A DNA stretch of 7,524 bases from DASPKO01 sp035628055 (lineage in GTDB: Bacteria > Planctomycetota > Phycisphaerae > Phycisphaerales > UBA1924), in NCBI GenBank assembly GCA_035628055.1, contig DASPKO010000106.1, forward strand, positions 1 to 7,524. The letters are read 5' to 3'. Numbering within the stretch: position 1 is the stretch's first letter; each line of letters opens with the position of its first letter. The notes below the pieces were generated by a model. That model was not told the origin of the DNA. It ran no database searches and saw only the letters and a list, made by a program, of their open reading frames with translations. A program made the position numbers and the translations under genes. Positions 1 to 6,686 of this stretch are shown here, piece by piece.

Positions 1-797
1 GCTCGGCGATGGCGCTGGAGCGGATCGGGCGCGGTGGCGAGATCGACCTGCACTCGGGGGGCGAGGACAACATCTTCCCCCATCACGAGTGCGAGATCGC
101 GCAGACGTGCGGGGCGACCGGGAATCCGGTCTTTGCGCGGCTCTGGTTCCACCCGCGGTTCCTGCTCGTCGAGGGGGAGAAGATGAGCAAGAGCAAGGGG
201 AACTTCTTCACGCCGCGGGACCTGTTTGCGCGAGGGGTGGAGCCGGCGGCCCTGCGGCTGGAGCTGATCCGGACGCACTACCGGAGCAACGCGAACTTCA
301 CGATGCAGGGCTTGGCGGACTCCCGGCGGGTGGTGGAGCGGTGGCGGCGCTTCGCGGAAGCGGCGGGGGCGGCGCCGCGCCCCGGGGGCGGGGTGGGCGA
401 GGGGAACGGGGGCGCGGGGGCGCGCGAGCGGGTCTTGCGGGGCTTCGCCGATGCGCTCGACGACGACCTGAACATCGCCGGGGCGCTGGCGGAGGTGAAC
501 CGGTACGTGGCGGAGACCGAGGCCCCGGGCCCGCTCGACGCCGCGGTGATGCGCGCGCTCGACGCGGTGCTGGGGGTGCTGGAGCTGGAGCGGCCGGCGG
601 AGGCGGAGACGGAGATCGGGGTCTTCGTGGGGGGGCTGGCGCCGGACGGGGCGGTGGTGGACAAGCTGCGGGCGCGGGCGGCGGCGCGGGCGGGGAAGGA
701 CTTTGCGCGCGCGGACGCGATCCGCGACGAGCTGCTGGCGCTGGGGTACGCGATCAAGGACGTGGCGGGCGGGAAGGTGGAGGTGAGGCGGGCGTAG
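1..797 (+). CDS. cysS: Cysteinyl-tRNA synthetase, C-terminal part (5' end outside window)
   Basis: Class I aminoacyl-tRNA synthetase that charges tRNA-Cys with cysteine in the cytoplasm. The reading frame is open from the first base: bases 1-2 are the end of a codon compatible with Cys, followed by Ser-Ala-Met, which matches the conserved CSAM segment whose Cys is a zinc ligand. It continues with IDLHSGGEDNIFPHHECE, holding the other expected zinc ligands (the first His of HH and the second Glu of ECE), and then the KMSKS signature at 180-194, within EKMSKSKGN. A Gly/Pro-rich linker (about 363-423) leads to the helical tRNA-binding region. The C-terminus has the family pattern KDFARADAIRDELLALGY followed by an IKDVAGGKVEV strand. 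About 264 residues are present of a usual 460-500, so the HIGH motif and the Rossmann-fold start lie upstream of the window. The stop is TAG at 795-797, 16 bp before the next gene. Confidence 0.96.
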   Translation, partial: SAMALERIGRGGEIDLHSGGEDNIFPHHECEIAQTCGATGNPVFARLWFHPRFLLVEGEKMSKSKGNFFTPRDLFARGVEPAALRLELIRTHYRSNANFTMQGLADSRRVVERWRRFAEAAGAAPRPGGGVGEGNGGAGARERVLRGFADALDDDLNIAGALAEVNRYVAETEAPGPLDAAVMRALDAVLGVLELERPAEAETEIGVFVGGLAPDGAVVDKLRARAAARAGKDFARADAIRDELLALGYAIKDVAGGKVEVRRA

Positions 798-813
798 CGG
801 CCGCACCGGGACC

Positions 814-2343
814 ATGCACGACACCGACCAATCGCGCTTCGAGGCGCTGCTGCGGGCCCGGCATCCGAGCATCCTGATCATCACCAGCGAGGAGGCCGAG
901 GCGCTGCAGATGGTGCGCCGGGCGGCCCACAGCACGGGCAAGGGGATGAAGGTCTGGTCGGTGGTGCGGGGCCTGTGGGACGGGCTGCTGGACAAAGCGG
1001 AGCCGGTGGCGCACACGGAGAACGCGGCGGCGGCGCTGTACGTGGCGGCGACCGAGACGACGCCGCAGGTGGTCGTGATGCTGGACCTGCTGGCGCACCT
1101 GTCCGACGCGCGGACGCTGCGGTGCTGGCGGGACGCGGTGGAGTGGTACCGGGCCGGGGCCGCGCTCTGCGAGGGCATGAGCGGGGGCGGGGGGGACGGG
1201 CACGTGGTGCTCATCGACCACGCGGCGGAGGTGCCGGCGGTGGTGGCCGCCCACTCGGCGCGGTTCGAGCTGACCCTCCCGGGGGAGGACGAGATCGAGC
1301 GGCTGGTGAAGAGGACCCTGCGGGCGGCGCACCGGCAGCGGCCCATCGAGGCGGGCCTCTCGAAGGCCGGGCTGCGCACGGTGGTGCGGAACCTGCGGGG
1401 CCTGACCCGTCGGCAGGTGGAACGGCTGGTGTACGAGACGGTGTGCGACGACCGGAAGTTCGACGAGCGGGACGTGGCCGCCGTGCTGGCCCGCAAGCGC
1501 GAGCTGCTGCACTCTGGCGGGCTGCTGGAGTTCGTCGACGCGCCCACGTCGCTGGACGAGATCGGCGGGCTGGAGCGGCTCAAGGCCTGGCTGAAGCAGC
1601 GCGAGATGGGGCTGAGCGAGGAGGCGGCGGAGCACGGGGTCCCGCCGCCGCGGGGCGTACTGCTCCTGGGCGTGCAGGGGGCGGGCAAGAGCCTGTGCGC
1701 CAAGGCGGTGGCGACGGCCTGGCAGCGCCCGCTGCTGCGGATGGACGTGGGGGCGCTCTACGACCGGTACATCGGGGAGAGCGAGCGGCGGCTGCGGGAA
1801 TCGCTCGGGCAGGCCGAGGCGATGGCCCCGGTGGTGCTGTGGATCGACGAGATCGAGAAGGCGTTCGCGTCCGCGGCGAGCCGGAGCACGGACGGGGGGC
1901 TGAGCCAGCGGATGTTCGGGATGCTGCTGACGTGGATGCAGGAGCACCGGGCCCCGGTGTTCCTGGTGGCCACGGCGAACGACATCGAGGCGCTCCCGCC
2001 CGAGCTGCTGCGCAAGGGCCGGTTCGACGAGATCTTCTTCGTGGACCTGCCGGGGCCCGCGGCGCGGAAGCAGATCTTCGAGGTTCACCTGCGCAGGCGG
2101 AAGCAGGACCCGGGCGTGCTGGACCTGGACCGGCTGGTGGCGGCGAGCGAGGGGCACAGCGGGGCGGAGATCGAGCAGGCGGTGATCAGCGGGCTCTTCC
2201 GGTCCTTCTCGGAGAGGCGGGCGCTGGACGCGCGGATGCTGGTCGGGGCGCTGGAGGGCTCCCCGCCCCTGAGCGTGACGATGGCGGAGCGGATGGGGGC
2301 GCTGCGGGAGTGGGCGCGGGGGCGGTGCGTGCCGGCGGGGTAG
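814..2343 (+). CDS. Ycf46-like AAA+ ATPase
   Basis: 509-residue AAA+ ATPase of the Ycf46 type, probably cytoplasmic. Residues 1-230 form the family's N-terminal region: a degenerate alpha/beta domain (PSILIITSEEAEAL near 18-31, VVVMLDLL at 86-93, HVVLIDHAAEVP at 130-141) followed by a helical part. The AAA+ module follows with Walker A GVQGAGKS (286-293, Lys292), Walker B VVLWIDEIEK (340-349, Asp345/Glu346), sensor 1 Asn389 in VATAND, a likely arginine finger Arg400 or Arg403 in LLRKGRFDE, and the sensor-2 region SGAEIEQAV (449-457). GVQG in the P-loop, WIDEIEKAF and GAEIEQAV are typical of Ycf46 rather than FtsH or Cdc48. All catalytic residues are present, so it should hydrolyse ATP. Ycf46 is linked to photosynthetic CO2 use in cyanobacteria; its role elsewhere is not established and its substrate here is unknown. 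The ATG lies 16 bp after cysS without a clear Shine-Dalgarno, so co-transcription with cysS is plausible. Confidence 0.9.
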   Translation: MHDTDQSRFEALLRARHPSILIITSEEAEALQMVRRAAHSTGKGMKVWSVVRGLWDGLLDKAEPVAHTENAAAALYVAATETTPQVVVMLDLLAHLSDARTLRCWRDAVEWYRAGAALCEGMSGGGGDGHVVLIDHAAEVPAVVAAHSARFELTLPGEDEIERLVKRTLRAAHRQRPIEAGLSKAGLRTVVRNLRGLTRRQVERLVYETVCDDRKFDERDVAAVLARKRELLHSGGLLEFVDAPTSLDEIGGLERLKAWLKQREMGLSEEAAEHGVPPPRGVLLLGVQGAGKSLCAKAVATAWQRPLLRMDVGALYDRYIGESERRLRESLGQAEAMAPVVLWIDEIEKAFASAASRSTDGGLSQRMFGMLLTWMQEHRAPVFLVATANDIEALPPELLRKGRFDEIFFVDLPGPAARKQIFEVHLRRRKQDPGVLDLDRLVAASEGHSGAEIEQAVISGLFRSFSERRALDARMLVGALEGSPPLSVTMAERMGALREWARGRCVPAG

Positions 2344-2350
2344 CGGGCGT

Positions 2351-2371
2351 GGCAGAGGGCGAGTGCGGGCG
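2351..2371. repeat. Possible degenerate 7-bp repeat in the AAA/permease gap
   Basis: In the 58-bp gap between the AAA+ ATPase stop and the permease start, GGCAGAG is followed directly by GGCGAGT and GCGGGCG, three heptamers beginning with GGC or a near match. Alone this is weak in such G-rich DNA. It is listed because the other two long gaps hold similar GGCA-headed heptads. No function is claimed. Confidence 0.2.
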
Positions 2372-2401
2372 CCGGGGCCTATGACCCTATCATGACCCCG
2401 C

Positions 2402-4156
2402 ATGACGCCCGCGCGGCTGCCGCTGACGATCTGGAGGCTGGTGCTCTCGGACCTGTGGCGGCGGGTGCTGCTGACGACGGGCGTGCTGGTGACGGTGCTG
2501 GCGTTCGCGGCGTCCGTGAAGTTCCTCGCCGACGGGCGTCTGGGCCCGGTCGAGACGTTGCAGTTCATGGCGTTGGCGGTGGTGCCGATGCTGCAGTACG
2601 CGCTGCCGTTCGGCGCCGGGTTCGGGGCGACCCTGGCGTATCACCGGCTGGCGGCGGACAACGAGGTGCTGGCCTGCCACGCGGCGGGGATCGGTCATCG
2701 GCGGGTGCTGGCGCCGGCGCTGGGGAGCGGGATGGCGCTGGCGATCGGGCTGGGGTTCCTGTCGAGCGAGATCATGCCGCGCTACCTGCGGCACATGCAG
2801 GACCTGGTGGCGCAGGACGCGACGCGGCTGATGGTGGCGGCGATCAACCGTGGGGAGGCGGTGGCGCTCGAGGACACGCTGGTCTACGCCGACCAGGTGG
2901 ATCGGCTGGGGCCCGACCCGGCCTCGGGGGCGTATGAGCGGCTGCGGCTGTGGGGCGTGCTGGCGGTGAAGCTGGACGGGAAGGGGGGCGTGGAGGCGGA
3001 GGGGTCCAGCCGGGAGGCGATCGTGTGGTTCTTCCGGCGCGGCGAGGCGACCGGGTCCCTGGGGTGGGGCGAGGGGAGCGCCGGGACCCAGAGCGGCGCC
3101 GCGGGGGACGGGGCGGCGGGGTCGGGGCGCTCGACGCTGGTGGTGATGCGGCCGAAGGCGTTCCTGTTCCGGCGGCGGGGGGAGGCGAGCACGGAGTCGG
3201 CGCAGACGGAGCTGTTCTTCAGCATGCCCGACGTGCTGGTGGACGATCCGAAGTTCTACCGCTGGGGCGAGCTCCGGAAGCTCGAGGAGCGTCCGGAGCT
3301 GATCCCGCAGATCGAAGCGCAGCGGCGCTGGCTGGCGACGATGCTGGGGGAGCGGGAGACGATCGCGGCCCTGCAGGCGGAGGTGCGGTCGGCGGGGGAG
3401 ATGAGGCTGATCGACCCGATGGGGGACGAGGTGGTGGTGCGCGGGAGCGCCCTCGAGTGGGACTACGAGCGGAAGTGGTACCGGATCGATGCGGCGGGGG
3501 CGGAGGATGAGGTGGAGGTGACGCGCGCGGGCGGGACCGGGGCCCCGCAGCGGCTTCGGGCCCGGCGCGTCTATCTCCGGTCCCTGCCGCGCGACGAGGA
3601 CTGGGAGCAGGGCCTGGTGCTCGAGCTGCGCCTGGAAGAGGTGGCCGCCGTGGTGGCGGGCCCGGGGGGGCGGGGAGAGCCGGTGCGGACGGGGGAGCTG
3701 GAGGAGCGGACTCTGGGGGGGCTGGTGGCGGCGGGGAACCCGACGGCGGAGATGATGCGGCGCGGCCCGGGCGAGCTGCTGGGGCTGGCCGACGCGCGCG
3801 TGGCGGCCTTCACGTGGGACGACGCGGTGCGCGGACCGCGGGATCGGCTGCGGAAGAAGATCGAGGACCTGCGGCGCGAGATCGCCAGCAAGCGTCACGA
3901 GCGGCTGGCGATGAGCGCGGCGTGCCTGGTGATGGTGGTGACGGGGGCGGTGATGGCGGTGCGGCTGCGCGAGGGGTTGGCGCTCCACGTGTATCTGTGG
4001 AGCTTCTTCCCGGCCCTGGGTGCGGTGCTGACGGTCAGCGCGGGGCAGCAAATGGTGCACGAGCACGGGGGGATCGGGCTGCTGCTGCTCTGGGGCGGCG
4101 TGGCGGCCCTGGGGGCGTACACGCTCGGGCAATACCGCCGGCTGGCGGCGCACTAG
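2402..4156 (+). CDS. LptF/LptG-type permease with enlarged periplasmic region
   Basis: 584-residue inner-membrane protein of the LptF/LptG (YjgP/YjgQ) family, the transmembrane half of the ABC exporter that extracts lipopolysaccharide. Three N-terminal membrane segments (about 20-41, 54-79, 101-121) enclose the family signature LAADNEVLACHAAGIG (83-98), and EIMPRY (123-128) follows TM3. Three C-terminal segments lie at about 502-520, 524-546 and 556-577, preceded by the typical cytoplasmic helix EIASKRHERLAMSAACL. The region between TM3 and TM4 is about 380 residues, roughly twice that of E. coli LptF/LptG (whole proteins about 360 residues), and contains a Gly/Ser-rich stretch (214-243). ATG 2402 is preferred: in-frame ATG 2381 runs into TGA at 2393. 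No Shine-Dalgarno is evident. Whether it plays the LptF or LptG role cannot be decided. It needs an LptB ATPase encoded elsewhere. A second family member starts at 6687, so the two could form the heterodimer. Confidence 0.88.
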   Translation: MTPARLPLTIWRLVLSDLWRRVLLTTGVLVTVLAFAASVKFLADGRLGPVETLQFMALAVVPMLQYALPFGAGFGATLAYHRLAADNEVLACHAAGIGHRRVLAPALGSGMALAIGLGFLSSEIMPRYLRHMQDLVAQDATRLMVAAINRGEAVALEDTLVYADQVDRLGPDPASGAYERLRLWGVLAVKLDGKGGVEAEGSSREAIVWFFRRGEATGSLGWGEGSAGTQSGAAGDGAAGSGRSTLVVMRPKAFLFRRRGEASTESAQTELFFSMPDVLVDDPKFYRWGELRKLEERPELIPQIEAQRRWLATMLGERETIAALQAEVRSAGEMRLIDPMGDEVVVRGSALEWDYERKWYRIDAAGAEDEVEVTRAGGTGAPQRLRARRVYLRSLPRDEDWEQGLVLELRLEEVAAVVAGPGGRGEPVRTGELEERTLGGLVAAGNPTAEMMRRGPGELLGLADARVAAFTWDDAVRGPRDRLRKKIEDLRREIASKRHERLAMSAACLVMVVTGAVMAVRLREGLALHVYLWSFFPALGAVLTVSAGQQMVHEHGGIGLLLLWGGVAALGAYTLGQYRRLAAH

Positions 4157-4162
4157 GGAGGC

Positions 4163-4197
4163 GGCACTGGGCACGGGAAACACGGCACAGGGCGTCC
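4163..4197. repeat. Degenerate heptad repeat GGCAC-N2 in intergenic gap
   Basis: The 70-bp gap between the first permease and the glycosyltransferase reads in 7-bp steps GGCACTG, GGCACGG, GAAACAC, GGCACAG, GGCGTCC. Four of five units start with GGC and three with GGCAC, and all keep the same phase. Further GGCAC and GGCAG words occur at 4208 and 4213, out of phase. The gap has no start codon in frame with the downstream gene other than ATG 4227 and a CTG. The repeat could be a slippage-derived spacer or a binding site; the sequence alone does not say which. Confidence 0.4.
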
Positions 4198-4226
4198 CGG
4201 ACGCGGGGGCACGGCAGCGCGCCTGG

Positions 4227-5936
4227 ATGTGGCGGACGGTGGCGCTGGTCCTGGGCGTGGCGGTGGCTCGGCTGGTGTACCTGTGGTGGCTCTGCCCGTA
4301 CACGCTGGTGGAGGACGAGGCCCACTACTGGGAGTGGAGCACGCGGCTGGACTGGTCGTACTACTCCAAGGGTCCGGGCATGGCCCTGGTGATCCGCGCC
4401 GCGACGGAGCTGTTCGGGACCACCGAGGCGGCGGTGCGCCTGCCGGCCGTGGTCGCCTCGGCGGTGGCGGGGCTGGGGGTGGCGGGGCTGGCGGCGGACG
4501 TGAGCCGGGGGCCGGGGAAGGTGCGCGGTCCGATGAACTGGCGGGTGGGATTCGCGGCGGCGGCCCTCTTTCTGCTGGTGCCGCTCACGCAGATCCTGGC
4601 GATCGTCTCGACGATCGACGGCCCGATGCTGGCGTGCTGGTCGCTCGCGTGCTGGGGTGGGTGGATGGCGCTCGAGCGGGGGTCGTTCTGGGGGTGGGTG
4701 CGGCTGGGGGGGGCGCTGGGGATCGGGTTCGCCTTCAAGTACACGGTGCTGCTGCTGATCCCGGGGATCGTGCTGTACGCGCTGCTGCGGCGCGGGCGGC
4801 TCACGCTGGCGTCGGGATGGCAGCCGCTGGCGACGATCGCGGCGGCGCTGACCCTGGCGGGCCTCACGCCCGTGGTGATCTGGAACGCTCAGAACGAGTG
4901 GGCGACGGTGCGGCACCTGATGGGGCACCTGGGGATGGCGGGCGGGGACATGCCGGTGGCCTTGCTGGGGCGCGAATCGCGCGACCGGGGGTACAACCCG
5001 AAGTGGACCGCGGAGTTCGTGGGGACGCAGCTCGGGATCGTCGGGCCGGCGCTGGCGCTGGCGGTGATCGGGGCGGCGCAGGGGCGGCGGTGGTGGCGGC
5101 GGAGGTGCGTGCGCGCGGTCGGGGTTCTGTACCTGCTCCTGTGCTCGGCGCCGGTGCTGCTGTTCTACCTGGGGGTGACGCTGGTGAGCGAGGTGGAGGG
5201 GAACTGGGCGGCGGGTGGGTACCCGCCGCTGGTGGCGCTGGGCGGCTGGATGGTCGCGCTCTCACTGGCCCGGTACCGCGGGCTGGTGGCGGTCTGGCGG
5301 CGGCAACCGCCCGACGAGCGGGGGCTGAGGCCATGGTGGGGGTACGTGCGCCGCAAGCCGGAACTTCCCGGGCAGATCTGGTGGCACGTGGCGCTGGGGT
5401 ACGGGCTGATCAGCGGGGTCGGGATGCTGCGGCTGGACTGGCTGAGCGGGGTGCCGGCGCTGGGCGAGATCGCGCCGGTGGGGCGGTTCGTGGGGGCGCG
5501 GGAGCTGGGGCGGCACGCGGGCGAGGTGGGTGAGAAGCTGCGCGCGGAGACGGGGCGGGAGGTCTTCTTCGTGGCCCAGCACTACGGGCGGGCGAGCGTG
5601 CTGCGGTTCTATCTGCCCGGGCGCCCGGTGGTGTACTGCACGAGCGCGCGGATGGCGGGGCGGCGGACCCAGTACGACCTCTGGCCGGACACGAGCCTGG
5701 ACAGCCCCGGGCTGATCGGGAGGCCCGCGGTGATGCTGGGGGCGACGCCCGAGCAGTGGCGGGAGATCTTCCGCGAGGTGCGGCCGATCGGGAGGCTGCG
5801 CGGCGACAGCAAGCTGCAGCGGCAGGCCTTCGAGGGGCTCGGGTACACGGGGTACGGCGACCGAGCGGCGGGCGGTGGTGGGGGCGCGGGAGAGAACCGG
5901 GGCGGGGCGGAGCGGGGCAGGGAGCGTGGGTCGTGA
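4227..5936 (+). CDS. GT39/ArnT-like membrane glycosyltransferase
   Basis: 569-residue multi-pass GT-C fold glycosyltransferase of the GT39/ArnT/PMT-like superfamily. These enzymes take a sugar from a polyprenyl-phosphate carrier on the periplasmic face and attach it to a lipid or protein. After TM1 (about 5-23) comes VEDEAHYWEW (28-37), which holds the acidic residues Asp30/Glu31 expected at the active site, then LDWSYYSKGPG (41-51), where the YYSKGP part matches the family loop. A second acidic site is STIDGPM (Asp131), and SEVEGNWAAGGYP (321-333) resembles the (V)EPNW motif. Hydrophobic segments recur through about 405. Residues about 410-546 form a soluble, probably periplasmic, C-terminal domain, and 547-569 are a Gly/Arg-rich low-complexity tail. 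ATG 4227 sits directly before the first membrane segment, with no clear ribosome site. Position beside Lpt-type permeases and a PAP2 phosphatase favours a glycolipid acceptor over protein, but donor sugar and acceptor are unknown. Confidence 0.88.
   Translation: MWRTVALVLGVAVARLVYLWWLCPYTLVEDEAHYWEWSTRLDWSYYSKGPGMALVIRAATELFGTTEAAVRLPAVVASAVAGLGVAGLAADVSRGPGKVRGPMNWRVGFAAAALFLLVPLTQILAIVSTIDGPMLACWSLACWGGWMALERGSFWGWVRLGGALGIGFAFKYTVLLLIPGIVLYALLRRGRLTLASGWQPLATIAAALTLAGLTPVVIWNAQNEWATVRHLMGHLGMAGGDMPVALLGRESRDRGYNPKWTAEFVGTQLGIVGPALALAVIGAAQGRRWWRRRCVRAVGVLYLLLCSAPVLLFYLGVTLVSEVEGNWAAGGYPPLVALGGWMVALSLARYRGLVAVWRRQPPDERGLRPWWGYVRRKPELPGQIWWHVALGYGLISGVGMLRLDWLSGVPALGEIAPVGRFVGARELGRHAGEVGEKLRAETGREVFFVAQHYGRASVLRFYLPGRPVVYCTSARMAGRRTQYDLWPDTSLDSPGLIGRPAVMLGATPEQWREIFREVRPIGRLRGDSKLQRQAFEGLGYTGYGDRAAGGGGGAGENRGGAERGRERGS
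5921..5924 (+). promoter_or_regulatory. Shine-Dalgarno site for the PAP2 gene
   Basis: GGAG (within AGGGAG, 5919-5924) ends 8 bases before GTG 5933, inside the end of the glycosyltransferase gene. It is the only well-placed Shine-Dalgarno I see in the window, and it supports GTG 5933 over ATG 5954 as the start. G-rich runs are common here, so chance is possible. Confidence 0.45.
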
Positions 5937-6613
5937 GCGGCGGGGAACGGTGGATGACCGGGCGGGCGGCGCGGCTGTGGCTGCTGGCGGTGGTGATGTC
6001 GCTGGCGTGGGACCGGGCCGCGTACCGGCTGGCGGTGGTGGACGAGGCGGGGCGGCGCGAGCTGGAGGGGCACGACTGGTATCGCCTGCTGCGCGTGTGC
6101 GGGTACCTGCTGACCTGGGCGGTGGTGGCGGCGGCGCTGGTGCTCGCGGACCGCGCGCGGCTGGCAGCGGGAGCGGAGCCGTCCGCGGGCGATCTCAGGC
6201 CGGCGGCGCCGCGCGCGGTGAACGCGCTGGGGCTTCGGCGGGGCGTGCTGCTGATGACGAGCGTGACGGGGGCCGGGGTGATCGCGGAGCTGCTCAAGGC
6301 GATCGTCGCGCGCGAGCGGCCGAGCGTGACGGGGGGGTACTACAACTTCCGCGGCTTCTTCACGGGGTTCGCGGAGGCGCAGAACCTGGGCATGCCCAGC
6401 AGTCACGCGGCGGTGGCCTTCGCGGGGGCGCTGGCGCTGGGGAGGATGCACCGGGCGACGTGGCCGCTGATGCTGGGGCTGGCGGTGGGGTGCGGGGCGA
6501 CGCGCGTGGCGACGGGGGCCCACTTCCTGTCCGACGTGTGCGTGGGGGCGCTGGTTTCCTACGCTTGGTGCCGGTGGGTGTTCGTGATGGACGAGCGGCT
6601 GAACGGGGGGTAG
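5933..6613 (+). CDS. PAP2-family membrane phosphatase
   Basis: 226-residue integral-membrane acid phosphatase of the PAP2 superfamily (lipid phosphatases such as PgpB, LpxE/LpxF and undecaprenyl-diphosphate phosphatases). All three catalytic motifs are visible: K-x6-RP (Lys122 to Arg129-Pro130, KAIVARERP), PSSH (155-158, a variant of PSGH keeping the active His158) and TR-x5-H-x3-D (Arg191, His197, Asp201; Thr in place of the usual Ser). Hydrophobic segments lie at about 14-30, 54-72, 103-122, 159-170, 178-189 and 201-218. GTG 5933 overlaps the upstream TGA as GTGA, with GGAG 8 bases before it, which indicates translational coupling to the glycosyltransferase; ATG 5954 is the alternative start. 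Context suggests it acts on undecaprenyl-phosphate-type carriers left by the glycosyltransferase or on a glycolipid phosphate. The substrate cannot be told from sequence alone. Confidence 0.9.
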   Translation: MSGGERWMTGRAARLWLLAVVMSLAWDRAAYRLAVVDEAGRRELEGHDWYRLLRVCGYLLTWAVVAAALVLADRARLAAGAEPSAGDLRPAAPRAVNALGLRRGVLLMTSVTGAGVIAELLKAIVARERPSVTGGYYNFRGFFTGFAEAQNLGMPSSHAAVAFAGALALGRMHRATWPLMLGLAVGCGATRVATGAHFLSDVCVGALVSYAWCRWVFVMDERLNGG

Positions 6614-6619
6614 GGAGCA

Positions 6620-6647
6620 GGCAGTCGGCAATCAGGCAAGGGCAGGC
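6620..6647. repeat. Degenerate GGCA repeat in intergenic gap
   Basis: In the 73-bp gap after the PAP2 gene the word GGCA recurs at 6620, 6627, 6635 and 6641 (spacings 7, 8 and 6), giving GGCAGTC, GGCAATC, then AGGCAAG and GGCAGGC. It resembles the heptads at 4163-4197 without sharing one exact consensus. Confidence 0.35.
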
Positions 6648-6686
6648 GGAGAGCGGCGGGCGGGGCGCCCGCGTCAGTGGCACAGC

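Noticed and set aside
2380..2406. ATGAC repeated at 2381, 2392 and 2402 with TATCAT at 2388-2393, as alternative starts or a -10 element
   Set aside because: ATG 2381 meets TGA at 2393 and ATG 2392 is in a different frame from the permease; TATCAT has no matching -35 and lies only 8 bases before the start codon.
754..2568. Long minus-strand open frame opposite the AAA+ ATPase, and similar ones at 2390-4303, 4035-4928 and 5609-6631
   Set aside because: Translations are Pro/Arg/His/Gln-rich without domains, and they mirror well-supported + strand genes; they follow from the lack of AT-rich stop codons.
4192..4204. Small inverted repeat GCGTC-CCG-GACGC in the gap before the glycosyltransferase
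   Set aside because: Only 5 bp of stem, no T tract, and it overlaps the heptad repeat; not a credible terminator or operator.
5756..5932. N-terminal extension of the PAP2 frame to ATG 5756
   Set aside because: The extension is Arg/Gly/Ala low-complexity, overlaps the glycosyltransferase by about 180 bp, and the membrane protein proper begins after GTG 5933.
6656..6672. Hairpin GCGGGC/GCCCGC just upstream of the second permease, as a possible terminator or attenuator
   Set aside because: The stem is 6-7 bp with a 3-5 base loop and no following T run; such stems are expected by chance in DNA this G+C-rich.
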